Positions 44,123-56,112 of a stretch of DNA of 64,000 nt are shown one piece after another. Numbering within the stretch: position 1 is the stretch's first letter; each line of letters starts with the position of its first letter. This stretch comes from Actinomycetaceae bacterium (GTDB taxonomy: Bacteria; Actinomycetota; Actinomycetes; Actinomycetales; Actinomycetaceae): contig JAUMUM010000002.1 in NCBI GenBank assembly GCA_030530685.1, positions 1 to 64,000 of the forward strand, in the 5' to 3' direction. A program made the position numbers and the translations under genes. The notes beneath the pieces were generated by a model. It was not told the origin of the DNA. It made no database searches and saw nothing but the letters and a program-made list of their open reading frames with translations.

Positions 44123-45775
44123 TCAGTTCTCCTCCGTCGCTTGGTAGTCTTGCGGGCTGTAGCTGTCCTGGCCGTGGACAAAGCTCCACCGCGTGCGCCA
44201 GGCGTTGTTCGGGCCCAGGTAGGATTCCGTCGCGCCGGCGGAATCGGTCGCCTCGTCCTTCGAGGTCTCACCGTCCTGCCCCTGATCGGAGGCCACGCCG
44301 GCCGCCGGACCTCCCGGCGAGTTCGGCCCGAAGGCCGCCTCCCATGCCGCGGCCTCGTTCGGGTAGTGACCCAGAGACTCCGACACGTCGTAGATGGGGC
44401 TGCCGCCGTCGCCCCCGCCCGGCAGCGAGGATCCCGTGAGGATGTCCGAGCTGGACGAACCAGGCTCGCGACCCAACGGGTCGGATGCGCCGTAGTCGGG
44501 CGTGCCCGGGTAGTGGGACGCTCCCGCGTGCTCGGCGTTGCCGGGGTCGTAGCCCCATGCGCCACCGTACTGACCGGCCGAGGGGTCGTAGCCGGTGCCC
44601 GCGCCGTATTCGGCATCGTAGGCGTACTCGCCGTAGCCGGCGCCCTGCGCGTAATCCTGGCTTGCCGCGTAATCCGGGCCGTGCCAGTCGCCCGATCCGT
44701 ACTCCGCGTAACCCGACGCGCCTCGGTAGTCGGCGTCCTGGCCGTACCCCGATGCACGGCCATCCTCCGAAGCCTGCCCGTAGCCGGCCGCGCCGTCGTA
44801 GTCGGAAGGCTCCGTCGAATAGTCGTCGACGGGGAAGATCTGCGTCCTGGCGCCCGGATCGTCGTCGTGCGAATCGTATCCGGCACCGCGAGCCTCGTCA
44901 CCGTAGCCGTAGTCCTCGCCGCCTTCGCCGCGTTCCTCGTCCGGCAGGACCAGGCGGTCCTGATCCGACAGGGACCGCTCGCGCAGTTCGTCGCTATTGG
45001 GGCTGGACATGAGTATTCCGGCCCCGAGGGCGCTGCCGGTGGCCACCGTCTGCACGTTTCGCGAACTGCCCGTCAGGTCGGTGTCCTGGGCGCTGAGCAC
45101 CGTGGTCTCGGCACTGGCGCGTGCGGCGCGGCGTGCCTCCTTGCGCTCGCGGATGGCCAGGCGCTCGGCGCGCTGGCGGTTCTCCTGCATGTTCAGCACG
45201 ATCAGCGCCGCGCCCACGATCGCCATGAGGACGCCGATGAGGATGACCGGGAACATATTGGGGGCGTTGCTGCCGCGCTGCCACGTCAGCGTGATGTCGG
45301 GTGCCTTGCCGTCCGACGACGTGGCGATGAGCGCGATTGAGCCCTCCTTGTTGACCTCGTAGGGCTTGTCGACGTCGATGGTGCCCTTGCCCGTCCTCGT
45401 TTCAATCCACATGTCGGAGCCGGCCAGCGATGGCGTCTGCTCGGCGTCGCCGTCGACGTCGACGGTATTGAGCGTCTTCCAGTCCTTGAGGCCGGTGATG
45501 CGGGTGGCCTTCAACCCCTCCGCCCACGAGGCCACGTCGCCAGAGGCGCCGTAGGCCACGGTGATATCGGCATTCTTCGAGCCGCTGACCTTGACCACGA
45601 CCTTCGAGTCCACGGCGTCGAGCACTCCGGGTGCGGTGTAGATGTACGGAGCCGAGCCACCCTTGGCCACGGCCGTCGCTTGGCTGTCGGAATTGCCGAA
45701 TACGCTGAAGGCGATGCCCACAAGCGCGACGATAAGACCCACTATGCACAGCGCTATGCCGGCAATTCTTCGCAT
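44123..45775 (-). CDS. two-helix membrane protein with a Tyr/Gly-rich disordered cytoplasmic tail
   Basis: A 550-residue protein. TM1 is at about 5-27 and TM2 at about 174-196, with a beta-rich extracellular domain of about 145 residues between them. After TM2 comes a highly basic helix (RQRAERLAIRERKEARRAARA), then a 300-residue tail. From about 288 to 430 the tail is dense in Tyr, Gly, Ala and Asp with GYGQ, GYAEYG and GYDP units, like phase-separating or prion-like sequences. The C-terminus has a small ordered-looking piece (YPNEAAAWEAAFGP, WSFVHGQ). Function is unknown. It is the first gene of the operon with the lipoprotein and the CXXC-less thioredoxin protein. Confidence 0.75.
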   Translation of the reverse strand: MRRIAGIALCIVGLIVALVGIAFSVFGNSDSQATAVAKGGSAPYIYTAPGVLDAVDSKVVVKVSGSKNADITVAYGASGDVASWAEGLKATRITGLKDWKTLNTVDVDGDAEQTPSLAGSDMWIETRTGKGTIDVDKPYEVNKEGSIALIATSSDGKAPDITLTWQRGSNAPNMFPVILIGVLMAIVGAALIVLNMQENRQRAERLAIRERKEARRAARASAETTVLSAQDTDLTGSSRNVQTVATGSALGAGILMSSPNSDELRERSLSDQDRLVLPDEERGEGGEDYGYGDEARGAGYDSHDDDPGARTQIFPVDDYSTEPSDYDGAAGYGQASEDGRASGYGQDADYRGASGYAEYGSGDWHGPDYAASQDYAQGAGYGEYAYDAEYGAGTGYDPSAGQYGGAWGYDPGNAEHAGASHYPGTPDYGASDPLGREPGSSSSDILTGSSLPGGGDGGSPIYDVSESLGHYPNEAAAWEAAFGPNSPGGPAAGVASDQGQDGETSKDEATDSAGATESYLGPNNAWRTRWSFVHGQDSYSPQDYQATEEN

Positions 45776-46041
45776 GTCATCCCTCTCGTCGTGACGATTG
45801 TATTTGCGTGTGTTAGAAGTTCTACTCCATACCAGCCGATGCCTGCCCGGGCAAGGCCCGGTACGGATATAACGATTTTATAACAGTACCGTCTCATCAT
45901 AGATGGAACTGGTTAGGTACATCACCCTACTTCCTCGTATTCTAGTCATGTTGGCGTTAGGCCGAGTTCCACACTCTGCGCACGGGCCTTTGGCGCCAAA
46001 CACTCCCCCTGCAACACCATTTGGAAAGGCCTAAGAGAAAG
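45776..46041. promoter_or_regulatory. divergent promoter region, membrane-protein operon and DivIVA-like gene
   Basis: On the minus strand TTGCCC (complement of 45849-45854) and TATGGA (complement of 45826-45831) are 17 bases apart and would start the three-gene operon about 44 bases before its ATG. The middle of the region is the most AT-rich part of the window, with ATATAAC and TTATAAC inside an inverted GGTAC/GTACC pair at about 45861-45890. For the plus strand, TATTCT near 45938 is a possible -10. Confidence 0.45.
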
Positions 46042-47316
46042 ATGGTTGAGGAAAACACGCACTTCCCAGTAGTGCGTCGCGGATACGATCGTGCACAGGT
46101 TGACGAACGCATCCACGATCTCGAGAACAAGCTTGCGGAGGCCCGCTCGCAAGTAGCGAGCCTGGACGGCCAGGTTCTTCGCCTGTCCGGAGAGCTCGCG
46201 GAAACGCAGCGCCAGGTCCGGGAGAATGACCGCCCGAGCTACGGCGGTCTGGGCTCGCGTGTCGAGCGCCTTCTACGCTCCACGGAGAAGCAGGCCATGG
46301 ACGTCATGACGCAGGCCAACGCCGACGCCCGTGCCGTCGTTTCGCGCGCCCAGGCACAGGCGGCAGAACTGGCAGCCATCTCGGAGTCGGAAGCCCAGGA
46401 GACACTGGCCAACGCTCGTGCGGCGTCGGAGCAGATGCGCAACACAGCCCGCAAAGAAGCGGATGCGCTGTCGGCGAACGCTCAGCGCACGTCGGAAGAG
46501 CTCGTGGCATCGGCCGAGCGCGAGGCCGATCGCGTCAAGGCCCTGGCAGCCAACGAGGCCTCCACGCTGCGCTCGCAGACGGCCCATGAGATAGAACACA
46601 TGAAGGCCGGCCTCGAGGCCGAACTGGCAGACCTGCGCACGGCGACCGAGCAGGAGATGGCCTCGCTGCGCGCCGCCACGGAACGCGATGTCAACAAGAT
46701 GCGCACCGAGGCCGACGAGGAGGTCGCGGCCATGCGCGCCGCCGCCAACCGCGAGATCACGGCCATGCGCGAGCAGAATGCCGCCGAGCGCGCGGCGGCC
46801 GACACCGAGGCCCGCCGCCAGACGGAGACCATGGTGGCCGACGCCGAGGCTCGCGCCGATGACGCCGAGCGCCGCCTGGTCATCGCCACCCAGCGCGCGA
46901 CCGCGCTGACCGAATCCAGCAAGCGCGAGGCCACCACCCGCGTGGCCGACGCTCAGCACGAGGCCGAAGAGCTCCTCTCCGCCGCGCGCGAGGAAGCGCA
47001 GCGCATCCGCCAGGCGGCCTCAGCCAAGGCCGCCGCCCGCACCGCCGAGGCAGACGAGCACGTCGCCTCGCTCCAGGCCCAGTGCGACGCCCTCTCGTCC
47101 TACCTGGACGATATGCGCGCCATGCTTTCGCCGAACGAGTCCGGCCTGGTGCTCTCCAACATCATGGAGGCGGCCGGCATGGAGCGCCCCGGGGGCCAGG
47201 CGGCCTCGTTCGACGAGGGCGACCAGGACCAGGGCGGCAACAACGGCGATCAGAACCCGGTGCAGGCGGTCGAGGACGAGGATGGCTCGGACGAGTCGGT
47301 CAAGAAGGTCAGCTAG
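46042..47316 (+). CDS. DivIVA-like coiled-coil protein
   Basis: A 424-residue protein. The N-terminus FPVVRRGYDRAQVDERIHDLENKLAEA is the DivIVA/Wag31 lipid-binding start. From about residue 25 to 390 it is almost continuous coiled coil, rich in Ala, Glu and Arg with regular heptads (AEREADRVKALAANEASTLRSQ). The end is acidic and disordered. Compared with Wag31 of about 270 residues it is long, closer to polar-growth scaffold proteins. It should assemble at poles or septa and guide wall growth. The ATG is preferred; AAGAGAAAG is only a weak ribosome site. Divergent from the Tyr-rich membrane protein operon. Confidence 0.85.
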   Translation: MVEENTHFPVVRRGYDRAQVDERIHDLENKLAEARSQVASLDGQVLRLSGELAETQRQVRENDRPSYGGLGSRVERLLRSTEKQAMDVMTQANADARAVVSRAQAQAAELAAISESEAQETLANARAASEQMRNTARKEADALSANAQRTSEELVASAEREADRVKALAANEASTLRSQTAHEIEHMKAGLEAELADLRTATEQEMASLRAATERDVNKMRTEADEEVAAMRAAANREITAMREQNAAERAAADTEARRQTETMVADAEARADDAERRLVIATQRATALTESSKREATTRVADAQHEAEELLSAAREEAQRIRQAASAKAAARTAEADEHVASLQAQCDALSSYLDDMRAMLSPNESGLVLSNIMEAAGMERPGGQAASFDEGDQDQGGNNGDQNPVQAVEDEDGSDESVKKVS

Positions 47317-47337
47317 CTCGGTAGAGGTTTGACCACG

Positions 47338-47369
47338 GGCGCCGGCGCGGGACGATTCGCGTCGGCGCC
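47338..47369 (+). terminator. terminator hairpin after the DivIVA-like gene
   Basis: GGCGCCGGCGCG pairs with CGCGTCGGCGCC (one G-T pair) around an eight-base loop, 21 bases past the stop codon, followed by TTG. Confidence 0.65.
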
Positions 47370-47598
47370 TTGCCATGCGCGGACGGGATCAAAGGAGGAC
47401 GGGACCGGGCAAAGCAACGAGGCCGGCCAAGGTAACAGTGCCGAAAGCGGACGGTGCCAAGGCAACGAGACCGAAAGGATCAGCTGGCGAGAGGTGGCTG
47501 ACATGCCTGCTGGCTGGGGTCGATCTGCTGGCTGGGGGCCGAAAGAACAAGAGCCCGGCTGGCAGTACGCGGCTCCGCCCGCACGCGGGCACTTCGCG
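47370..47598. other. non-coding part of a 334-base spacer
   Basis: I see no gene here. Together with the hairpin before it and the repeat after it, this fills the gap between the convergent DivIVA-like and hydrolase genes. It has small internal repeats (GCTGGCTGGGG twice near 47512-47540; GCCAAGG twice) but no further hairpin of note. Confidence 0.3.
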
Positions 47599-47662
47599 CG
47601 CCGGCTCAGACGGCCTCACATGCCTTTCGCACGTCGCCACGTACGCCGGCTCAGACGGCCTC
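47599..47662. repeat. 19-bp direct repeat at the end of the hydrolase gene
   Basis: CGCCGGCTCAGACGGCCTC occurs at 47599-47617 and 47644-47662. The second copy encodes the last codons and the stop of the hydrolase gene; the first is an exact copy 45 bases downstream of it. Confidence 0.65.
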
Positions 47663-48442
47663 GCGGTAGAAGTCGCGCAGGACGGCGGCGAGCTCCAGGG
47701 GCCTCTCGTTGGCCGAGAAATGCCCGGCGCCCTCGATCTCGCTGATCTTTGCGCGCGGGGCAAGTGCCTGCCAGGACTGAAGGAGCTCGAGGCTGCACGT
47801 CGGGTCGTCGGCCCCGCGAATGAGGGCGATGGGGCCACTGACCTGGCGCAGCGCCTGCCGCGCGTCGGGGCGCTCCATCATCGCCCTGTGCATCCACGCC
47901 AGCGAATCCGAATCGAGCGTGCGAAGGCGTGCATCGAGGCTCTCGCGCTGCTTGAGGGTGGCCTGCGGGGACATCATCGTCTCCGGCCAGGAAGCCACCG
48001 AATCGTAGCCGTGCCCCTGCTCGCACAGGGCAATGGCCGCGAGCCGGCCTTCCCTGCGCTCGGGGGCATCGCCCTCGATATTGGTGTCCATGAGCGCCAG
48101 GCCGGCGACGACGTCGGGGCGCGAGGCCGCGAAGATCGCCGCGGTCGCGCCGCCCATCGACAGGCCTCCCAGCACCACGCGCTCGATCCCCAGCTCGCCG
48201 AGCGTGGCCTCGATCGCCCTCGCATAGGCCGCCAGATCGGGCTCCGGGTAGCCGAATAGCTCCTGGATCTCCTGACCGCTCGGCGAGGCGCCGAAACCGG
48301 GGGCATCGACGGTGAGGACGTCGACATCGTCGAGCTCGTGGCGCACGCCATCCCACATCGTGGAGTCCAACGGCAACGCATGGAGCAAAAGCAGGGGCGT
48401 GTGGCTCGTGGGGCCTGTTCGCATGTGGGCAAGCGTTGTCAT
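47651..48442 (-). CDS. alpha/beta hydrolase
   Basis: A 263-residue alpha/beta hydrolase. HALPLDSTMWDGVRHEL holds the oxyanion region, VDAPGFGASP follows, and the nucleophile elbow is GGLSMGGATAA. The acid is in GADDPTC and the His in IEGAGHFSANERP. It resembles esterases and enol-lactonases of the 3-oxoadipate type, but substrate cannot be assigned. The ATG has GGAGG only one base away, so a start at the ATG at 48424 is possible. It is 153 bases from the next gene upstream and may have its own promoter. Confidence 0.85.
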   Translation of the reverse strand: MTTLAHMRTGPTSHTPLLLLHALPLDSTMWDGVRHELDDVDVLTVDAPGFGASPSGQEIQELFGYPEPDLAAYARAIEATLGELGIERVVLGGLSMGGATAAIFAASRPDVVAGLALMDTNIEGDAPERREGRLAAIALCEQGHGYDSVASWPETMMSPQATLKQRESLDARLRTLDSDSLAWMHRAMMERPDARQALRQVSGPIALIRGADDPTCSLELLQSWQALAPRAKISEIEGAGHFSANERPLELAAVLRDFYREAV

Positions 48443-48531
48443 GCCTCCAAGGTTACGCGCGCGAAAGTCGGCGCTCCAGGGACGATAGTGCGTCGCCTGC
48501 GCGAGCTGCCCGCACCGTTCCCGATCGGCCA

Positions 48532-48593
48532 CCGGCCACCCGCACTGGCCGCCGGATTACCGCCAGCCAGGGCCACGCGCCGGCCACCCGCAC
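48532..48593. repeat. 14-bp direct repeat downstream of the small zinc-protein gene
   Basis: CCGGCCACCCGCAC occurs at 48532-48545 and 48580-48593, 48 bases apart, in the spacer between the hydrolase and the small zinc-protein gene. Confidence 0.5.
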
Positions 48594-48595
48594 AG

Positions 48596-48880
48596 TTACC
48601 CGCGCGCGTACTGGCGCCAGCAGGCCGTGTGCCAATGCCTGCGTGAGTCGATCCCGTACTGCGCGCCCCAGAGGGTGTCCTCGGTCCACACGACCTCGTG
48701 CGGCAGCCCCGCGGCGATGATCAGGTCGCAGCCGGGGCACCGATACTCCTTGCTCCCCGAGGGGATGTGGCGCACCTTGTACTCGGTGCCGTCCCTTCCG
48801 GTCTCCCGCCTCACACCGCCCATCGCCGCTCCGACGTTGAGCGGCCTCACGGGCCTGGAGTACTTCTTCGATCGCCGCAT
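48596..48880 (-). CDS. small actinobacterial zinc-binding protein
   Basis: A 94-residue protein with a basic N-terminus (RRSKKYSRPVRPLN) and the metal-binding pattern YRCPGCDLII, LPHEVVW, RRHWHTACW. Two Cys in CPGC plus His and Cys in HWHTACW could bind one zinc. Homologues in Actinobacteria are often labelled ATP/GTP-binding protein without evidence; the function is unknown. It follows nucS by ten bases, with AGGGGGAA before its ATG, so it is cotranscribed with nucS and might act in nucleic-acid metabolism. Confidence 0.75.
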   Translation of the reverse strand: MRRSKKYSRPVRPLNVGAAMGGVRRETGRDGTEYKVRHIPSGSKEYRCPGCDLIIAAGLPHEVVWTEDTLWGAQYGIDSRRHWHTACWRQYARG

Positions 48881-48890
48881 CGCTTCCCCC

Positions 48891-49586
48891 TCAGAAAAGC
48901 CTGTCCTCGGGATTGTCTATGCCGCGCATTGCGTCGTAGTCGAGCACGACGCACTCGATTCCGCGAGCCTGCGCCAGCACGCGCGCCTGTGGCTTGATCT
49001 CCTGCGCCGCGAACACCCCGCGCAGCGGCGTCAGCAGAGGATCGCGCTCGAGCAGGTCGAGGTAGCGCGTCAGTTGCTCGACGCCGTCGATCTCGCCGCG
49101 CCGCTTAACCTCCACGGCGACGTGGCCGCCTTCGCCGTCGCGCAGCATGAGGTCGACGGGGCCGATCGGCGTTGGGAACTCACGCCTGACCAGGCTCATC
49201 CCCTCACCTATGCGCTCGACCTGCTCCGCCAGCAGCTTCTGCAGGTGCGCCTCGACGCCGTCCTTGACGATCCCCGGCTCGGCGCCGAGTTCGTGGCTGA
49301 GCTCTCCGAACCTTTCGAATAGGCGGATGATCAGCCTGTCGTCGCTCTTCTTGTGGGTGACCTCCCATACTTCGACGACGCCCTCGGCGGCCTCGTCCTC
49401 GGTGGGCTGCCGCTCGGACATCGAGCACGGCGGAGTCATCCAGTTGAGCGGCTTGTAGGAACCGCCGTCCGCGTGGACGAGCACCGAGCCATCGGCCTTG
49501 ACCATGAGCAAGCGCGCGGCCGGCTCGAGGTACGCATCGAGCCGGCCCGAGTATTCCACCGAGCATTGGGCGAAGACGACGTGCAT
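48891..49586 (-). CDS. nucS: mismatch-specific endonuclease NucS/EndoMS
   Basis: A 231-residue nuclease that cuts at mismatched bases and provides mismatch repair in Actinobacteria lacking MutS/MutL. The N-terminal DNA-binding domain starts [15 protein letters not shown]. The PD-(D/E)xK active site is Asp145 (GPVDLML), Glu159 and Lys161 (VAVEVKRRG). The C-terminus DRLF resembles the sliding-clamp-binding end described for NucS. The ATG giving MHVVFAQ is chosen from family alignment; upstream sequence has no similarity. Its position near the end of the atp region, after DUF2550, is conserved in many Actinobacteria to my knowledge. Confidence 0.93.
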   Translation of the reverse strand: MHVVFAQCSVEYSGRLDAYLEPAARLLMVKADGSVLVHADGGSYKPLNWMTPPCSMSERQPTEDEAAEGVVEVWEVTHKKSDDRLIIRLFERFGELSHELGAEPGIVKDGVEAHLQKLLAEQVERIGEGMSLVRREFPTPIGPVDLMLRDGEGGHVAVEVKRRGEIDGVEQLTRYLDLLERDPLLTPLRGVFAAQEIKPQARVLAQARGIECVVLDYDAMRGIDNPEDRLF

Positions 49587-49737
49587 AGCACGAAAGCCTA
49601 CCCGATTCGCCGCCGCAAGAACCGCCGAAGGCGCCAGCGCCACAGCCCGCGGAGCCGGCTAGTGCACGCGCCGCAGCCGAGCCCACAGGCCCCGGCGACA
49701 GTCCAGGGTGCCAGCGCCGCAGCCCACCGGCCCCGCC

Positions 49738-50151
49738 CTAGAACAGGGTCGGCTCCTCTTCCGGCGGCGCCGAATCCATCCAGGAGATGAGGCCGGCAAA
49801 AGCAGGCGTGGGCAGAAGAACATGGTAGGCCTGGCCGTCGACCTCGAATCTGACAATCGACATTTCCGTGTCGGCTGCCTGCCGACTCTCGACGATGTTG
49901 ATCCTGTCGCGTGGGAAGGCCTGCCCCGGCCGGAATCGGACCGAAAAGCGCGGATACCAATCGAAGGAGCGGACACTGAAGATGACGATGCCCGCACGCC
50001 ATGGCTCCTCGCCCCGGCGCAGGGCGCACTGGACGGCCCCGTAGCGCGCCAGGAGCGTGCGCAGGCGCAATGTGTACCCGACGAGGAGCACGAACGCCAC
50101 GGCCATCACGGCGCATAACGCCATCCAGACGTAGCCCAAGGCCTGTGTCAT
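49738..50151 (-). CDS. DUF2550 membrane protein
   Basis: A 137-residue protein with one N-terminal membrane helix (YVWMALCAVMAVAFVLLVGYTL) and a cytoplasmic domain starting RRGEEPWRAGIVIFSVRSFDWYPRFS, the DUF2550 pattern. Function is unknown. It lies 25 bases downstream of atpC, as in many Actinobacteria, with GAGAGGAG before the ATG, so it is probably read from the atp transcript. Confidence 0.88.
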   Translation of the reverse strand: MTQALGYVWMALCAVMAVAFVLLVGYTLRLRTLLARYGAVQCALRRGEEPWRAGIVIFSVRSFDWYPRFSVRFRPGQAFPRDRINIVESRQAADTEMSIVRFEVDGQAYHVLLPTPAFAGLISWMDSAPPEEEPTLF

Positions 50152-50176
50152 CGGGGCTCCTCTCCCGGGGTGTCGC

Positions 50177-50436
50177 CTACTCGGAGCGCCCCTTGTCGGA
50201 CCTTTCGACGACCACGTGGACCTGCTCCTCGTCGACGGTGACGAATCCGCCCTCGACCTCGAAGACCATGTGCTCATTGCCGGACGTCTCGATTTCGACG
50301 CGGCCCGGAACCAGGAGCGCCATCACCGGGGTGTGCCCCGGCAGGATGCCCATGGCTCCGTCGTGGGCCGGAACCGAGACGTGGTCGCTTTCGCCGCTCC
50401 ACACCCGGCCGCCCCTGTCGACGATCTCGATCCTCA

Positions 50437-50437
<1 letters not shown>
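50177..50437 (-). CDS. atpC: ATP synthase epsilon subunit
   Basis: An 86-residue epsilon subunit of F1. It contains the beta-barrel N-terminal domain (ESDHVSVPAHDGAMGILPGHTPVMALL) and stops soon after, without most of the C-terminal helical hairpin. Such short forms occur in Actinobacteria and would lack the full inhibitory arm. The ATG shares one base with the atpD stop (TGATG). Confidence 0.93.
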
Positions 50438-51903
<1,466 letters not shown>

Positions 51904-51913
51904 TCAGCGGATG

Positions 51914-52852
51914 CTATGCGTCCTGCTTGAGCGCGTCTGCGCCCGAAACGATCTCGGTAATCTCGGTGGTGATCTCCGCCTGGCGGGCGTTATTGGCCAT
52001 GCGGGTGTAGTCTTCGATGAGCTTCTGGGCGTTCTCCGTGGCCGAATGCATCGCCTGCTGGCGCGAGGCGAGCTCCGAGGCCGCCGCCATGAGCAGCACG
52101 GAGCGAATCCTCTGGCTGACGTACATCGGCAGGAGCGTGTCGAAGATCTCCTCCGCGGAGGGCTCGAAGTCAAACAGCGGGCGGGCCGCGGCGACCGGGT
52201 CGCCCAGTTCGTCGACGGGCAGCGCGGCCCGGTCCTCGTCTTCTTCCGGCTCGACGACCTCCAGGGGCAGCATGTGCCGCACCTGGACGACCTGCGAGAC
52301 CATCGACACGAAGCGAGTGTGCACGACGATGAGCGAGGCAATGCCGCCCTCCTCGGCCGGTGCGAGGTAGCGATCCAGCAGGACCTCGGCGATCTCGTCG
52401 GACATTTCTTCGGAGGGCTTGTCGGACTGGCCGGACCACGACTGGACGACGTCGACGCCGCGGAACCGGTAGTAGGACTGCCCGCGCCGGCCGGACACGT
52501 ATAGGAGCGGCTCCTTGCCCTCCTCGCGCAGCTGGGCCAGGACGCGGTCGGCCTCGCGCAGCACGGACGACGAATAGGCGCCGGCCATTCCGCGATCGGA
52601 GGTGACGACCAGGACGGCGACCTTATTGGTGTCCGTGCGCTGCGTGAGCATGGGATGGTCCGACTCGCTGTCGTGCAGGGCGACGGCCGCGATGGACTGC
52701 GTCAGGGCCCGCGTGTACGGGTCCAGGCCCTCGGCCGCCTCCCTCGCCTTGGCGATGCGCGACGCGGCGATGAGCTCCATCGCCCTGAAGACCTTCTCCA
52801 GGGTGGAGGTGGCTCTGATCTTCTCCTTGAAGATCCTCTGTGCGCCCGCCAC
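51914..52852 (-). CDS. atpG: ATP synthase gamma subunit
   Basis: A 312-residue rotor shaft. The N-terminal helix reads AQRIFKEKIRATSTLEKVFRAMELIAASRIAKA and the C-terminal helix YTRMANNARQAEITTEITEIVSGADAL, the two that form the coiled coil inside the alpha/beta ring. The GTG start lies one base after the atpA stop; the family start matches. An acidic loop (EPEEDEDRAALP) is an extension often seen in Actinobacteria. Confidence 0.95.
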   Translation of the reverse strand: MAGAQRIFKEKIRATSTLEKVFRAMELIAASRIAKAREAAEGLDPYTRALTQSIAAVALHDSESDHPMLTQRTDTNKVAVLVVTSDRGMAGAYSSSVLREADRVLAQLREEGKEPLLYVSGRRGQSYYRFRGVDVVQSWSGQSDKPSEEMSDEIAEVLLDRYLAPAEEGGIASLIVVHTRFVSMVSQVVQVRHMLPLEVVEPEEDEDRAALPVDELGDPVAAARPLFDFEPSAEEIFDTLLPMYVSQRIRSVLLMAAASELASRQQAMHSATENAQKLIEDYTRMANNARQAEITTEITEIVSGADALKQDA

Positions 52853-52853
52853 G

Positions 52854-54482
<1,629 letters not shown>

Positions 54483-54512
54483 TCCTCATTCCTTCGTCTG
54501 GGGTAACCCCGG

Positions 54513-55328
54513 TTAGCGTTTGATGGCGTCCTTGACGCCTTTGATTCGGTTGGCCAACGTCGCGTCGATGACGTCGTCGCCGACGTGGATGCGCATGCCG
54601 CCGATGACGTCGGGGTCGATCGCCACGTGCAGCGAAACGTCCGTGCCGTACCTGGCCGAGAGCGTGCGCGTCAGGCGGACCTCCTGGCCGCGGGTCAGCG
54701 GGGCGGCCACCGTCACCGAGGCGACGAGACGCCGCTGTAGCGCCGCGGCGGCATCGACGTAGCGCCTGAGGGAGGACGCGAGCGTTGACGCGTCCACCCG
54801 CCGCACGGCGCGTTCGGTGAGTGCGAGCGTTTCCTCACCGACGCGGCCGGACCAGACACCACGGGCGAGCTCGAGTCGCCTCTCGACGTCGATAGCCTCG
54901 TCGGACAGGGCGATCCTCAGATCGCGCTCGTCGGCCAGGAGCCGGGAGGCGCGATAGAGCTCTTCCTCGACGGCGTGCAGGCGCCGGGTGGCCTGTGCGC
55001 GGGCAAGTACGGCGTCCACGCCGAGCTCCTCGATGGCCTCGGCCAGGTCGCGCTCGTCCGCCCACTTCTCGGCGACGAGCCCCGCGAACAACTCCTCGAC
55101 GGGCGCGCTGACCTTCGAGGCGAGGATGGCCGACGCGAGGGACGAACGATCCTCGCCGCTGCGACTCGTATCCGTGAGGGCCTTGCTCAGGGCGCCCTCG
55201 CGCCGGATGAGATCGGCGAGCGCGAAGAGCTCGCATCCCAGACCGATCTCCCGTCCGGATTCCTGCCGCAGGGCCGCCTCCCAGCGGGCCTTGGCCCCCT
55301 CGAGCGCCTCCTGACTGGCCGCGCGCAT
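54513..55328 (-). CDS. atpH: ATP synthase delta subunit
   Basis: A 271-residue delta (OSCP) subunit, the peripheral-stalk link between F1 and Fo. It has the expected early ALADLIRREGALSKALTDTSRS and the conserved end DVSLHVAIDPDVIGGMRIHVGDDVIDATLANRI. It is longer than the typical 180 residues, as in other Actinobacteria. The ATG shares one base with the atpF stop. Confidence 0.95.
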   Translation of the reverse strand: MRAASQEALEGAKARWEAALRQESGREIGLGCELFALADLIRREGALSKALTDTSRSGEDRSSLASAILASKVSAPVEELFAGLVAEKWADERDLAEAIEELGVDAVLARAQATRRLHAVEEELYRASRLLADERDLRIALSDEAIDVERRLELARGVWSGRVGEETLALTERAVRRVDASTLASSLRRYVDAAAALQRRLVASVTVAAPLTRGQEVRLTRTLSARYGTDVSLHVAIDPDVIGGMRIHVGDDVIDATLANRIKGVKDAIKR

Positions 55329-55873
55329 CAGCCCTCCTTCGTCCCGCCGGCCGAGGCGGCGGCCTCGTCCTCGAGCTCGTCGAGGAACTGGTCGATGACG
55401 CTGGCCGACACGTGCGGGCTGAGCGCGTGCTGCCCGACGATCCGGCCGGCCAGGTCGGTGGCCAGCGCGCCCACATCCTGCCTCAGCTGTGCCTTGGCCA
55501 GCTGAGTGTCGGCCTCGATCTGCCGCTGGGCGGCGTCCGTCACGCGCTGGGCCTCGACAGTCGCGGCCTTCTTCGCGTCGTCCACGATCGCCACGGCGTT
55601 GGCCTGGGCCTTCTCCCGGATCTGGGAGGCTTCGCGGCGCGCTTCGTCGACCTCGTCGGCCAGGGCGGCGCGTTCGCGGGCGACCTCTTCCTTCGCGCGT
55701 TCGGCGGCGTGCAGGCCCTCGTCGATCTTCTGCGTGCGCTCGTCGAGCAGCCGCGTGAAGGTCGGCCACGCGAACTTGTAGACCGCGATCGCCACGGCGA
55801 TGAACGAGATCGAGCCCCAAACCAGGTCCGGCACCGCCGGAATGATCAAGGAATCTCCGGATGCGCTGATCAT
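55328..55873 (-). CDS. atpF: ATP synthase b subunit
   Basis: A 181-residue peripheral-stalk subunit. The N-terminus is a membrane helix (LVWGSISFIAVAIAVYKFAWP) followed by a long charged helix (LDERTQKIDEGLHAAERAKEEVARERAA). It overlaps atpH by one base and follows atpE by two. Confidence 0.95.
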   Translation of the reverse strand: MISASGDSLIIPAVPDLVWGSISFIAVAIAVYKFAWPTFTRLLDERTQKIDEGLHAAERAKEEVARERAALADEVDEARREASQIREKAQANAVAIVDDAKKAATVEAQRVTDAAQRQIEADTQLAKAQLRQDVGALATDLAGRIVGQHALSPHVSASVIDQFLDELEDEAAASAGGTKEG

Positions 55874-55875
55874 GA

Positions 55876-56112
<237 letters not shown>

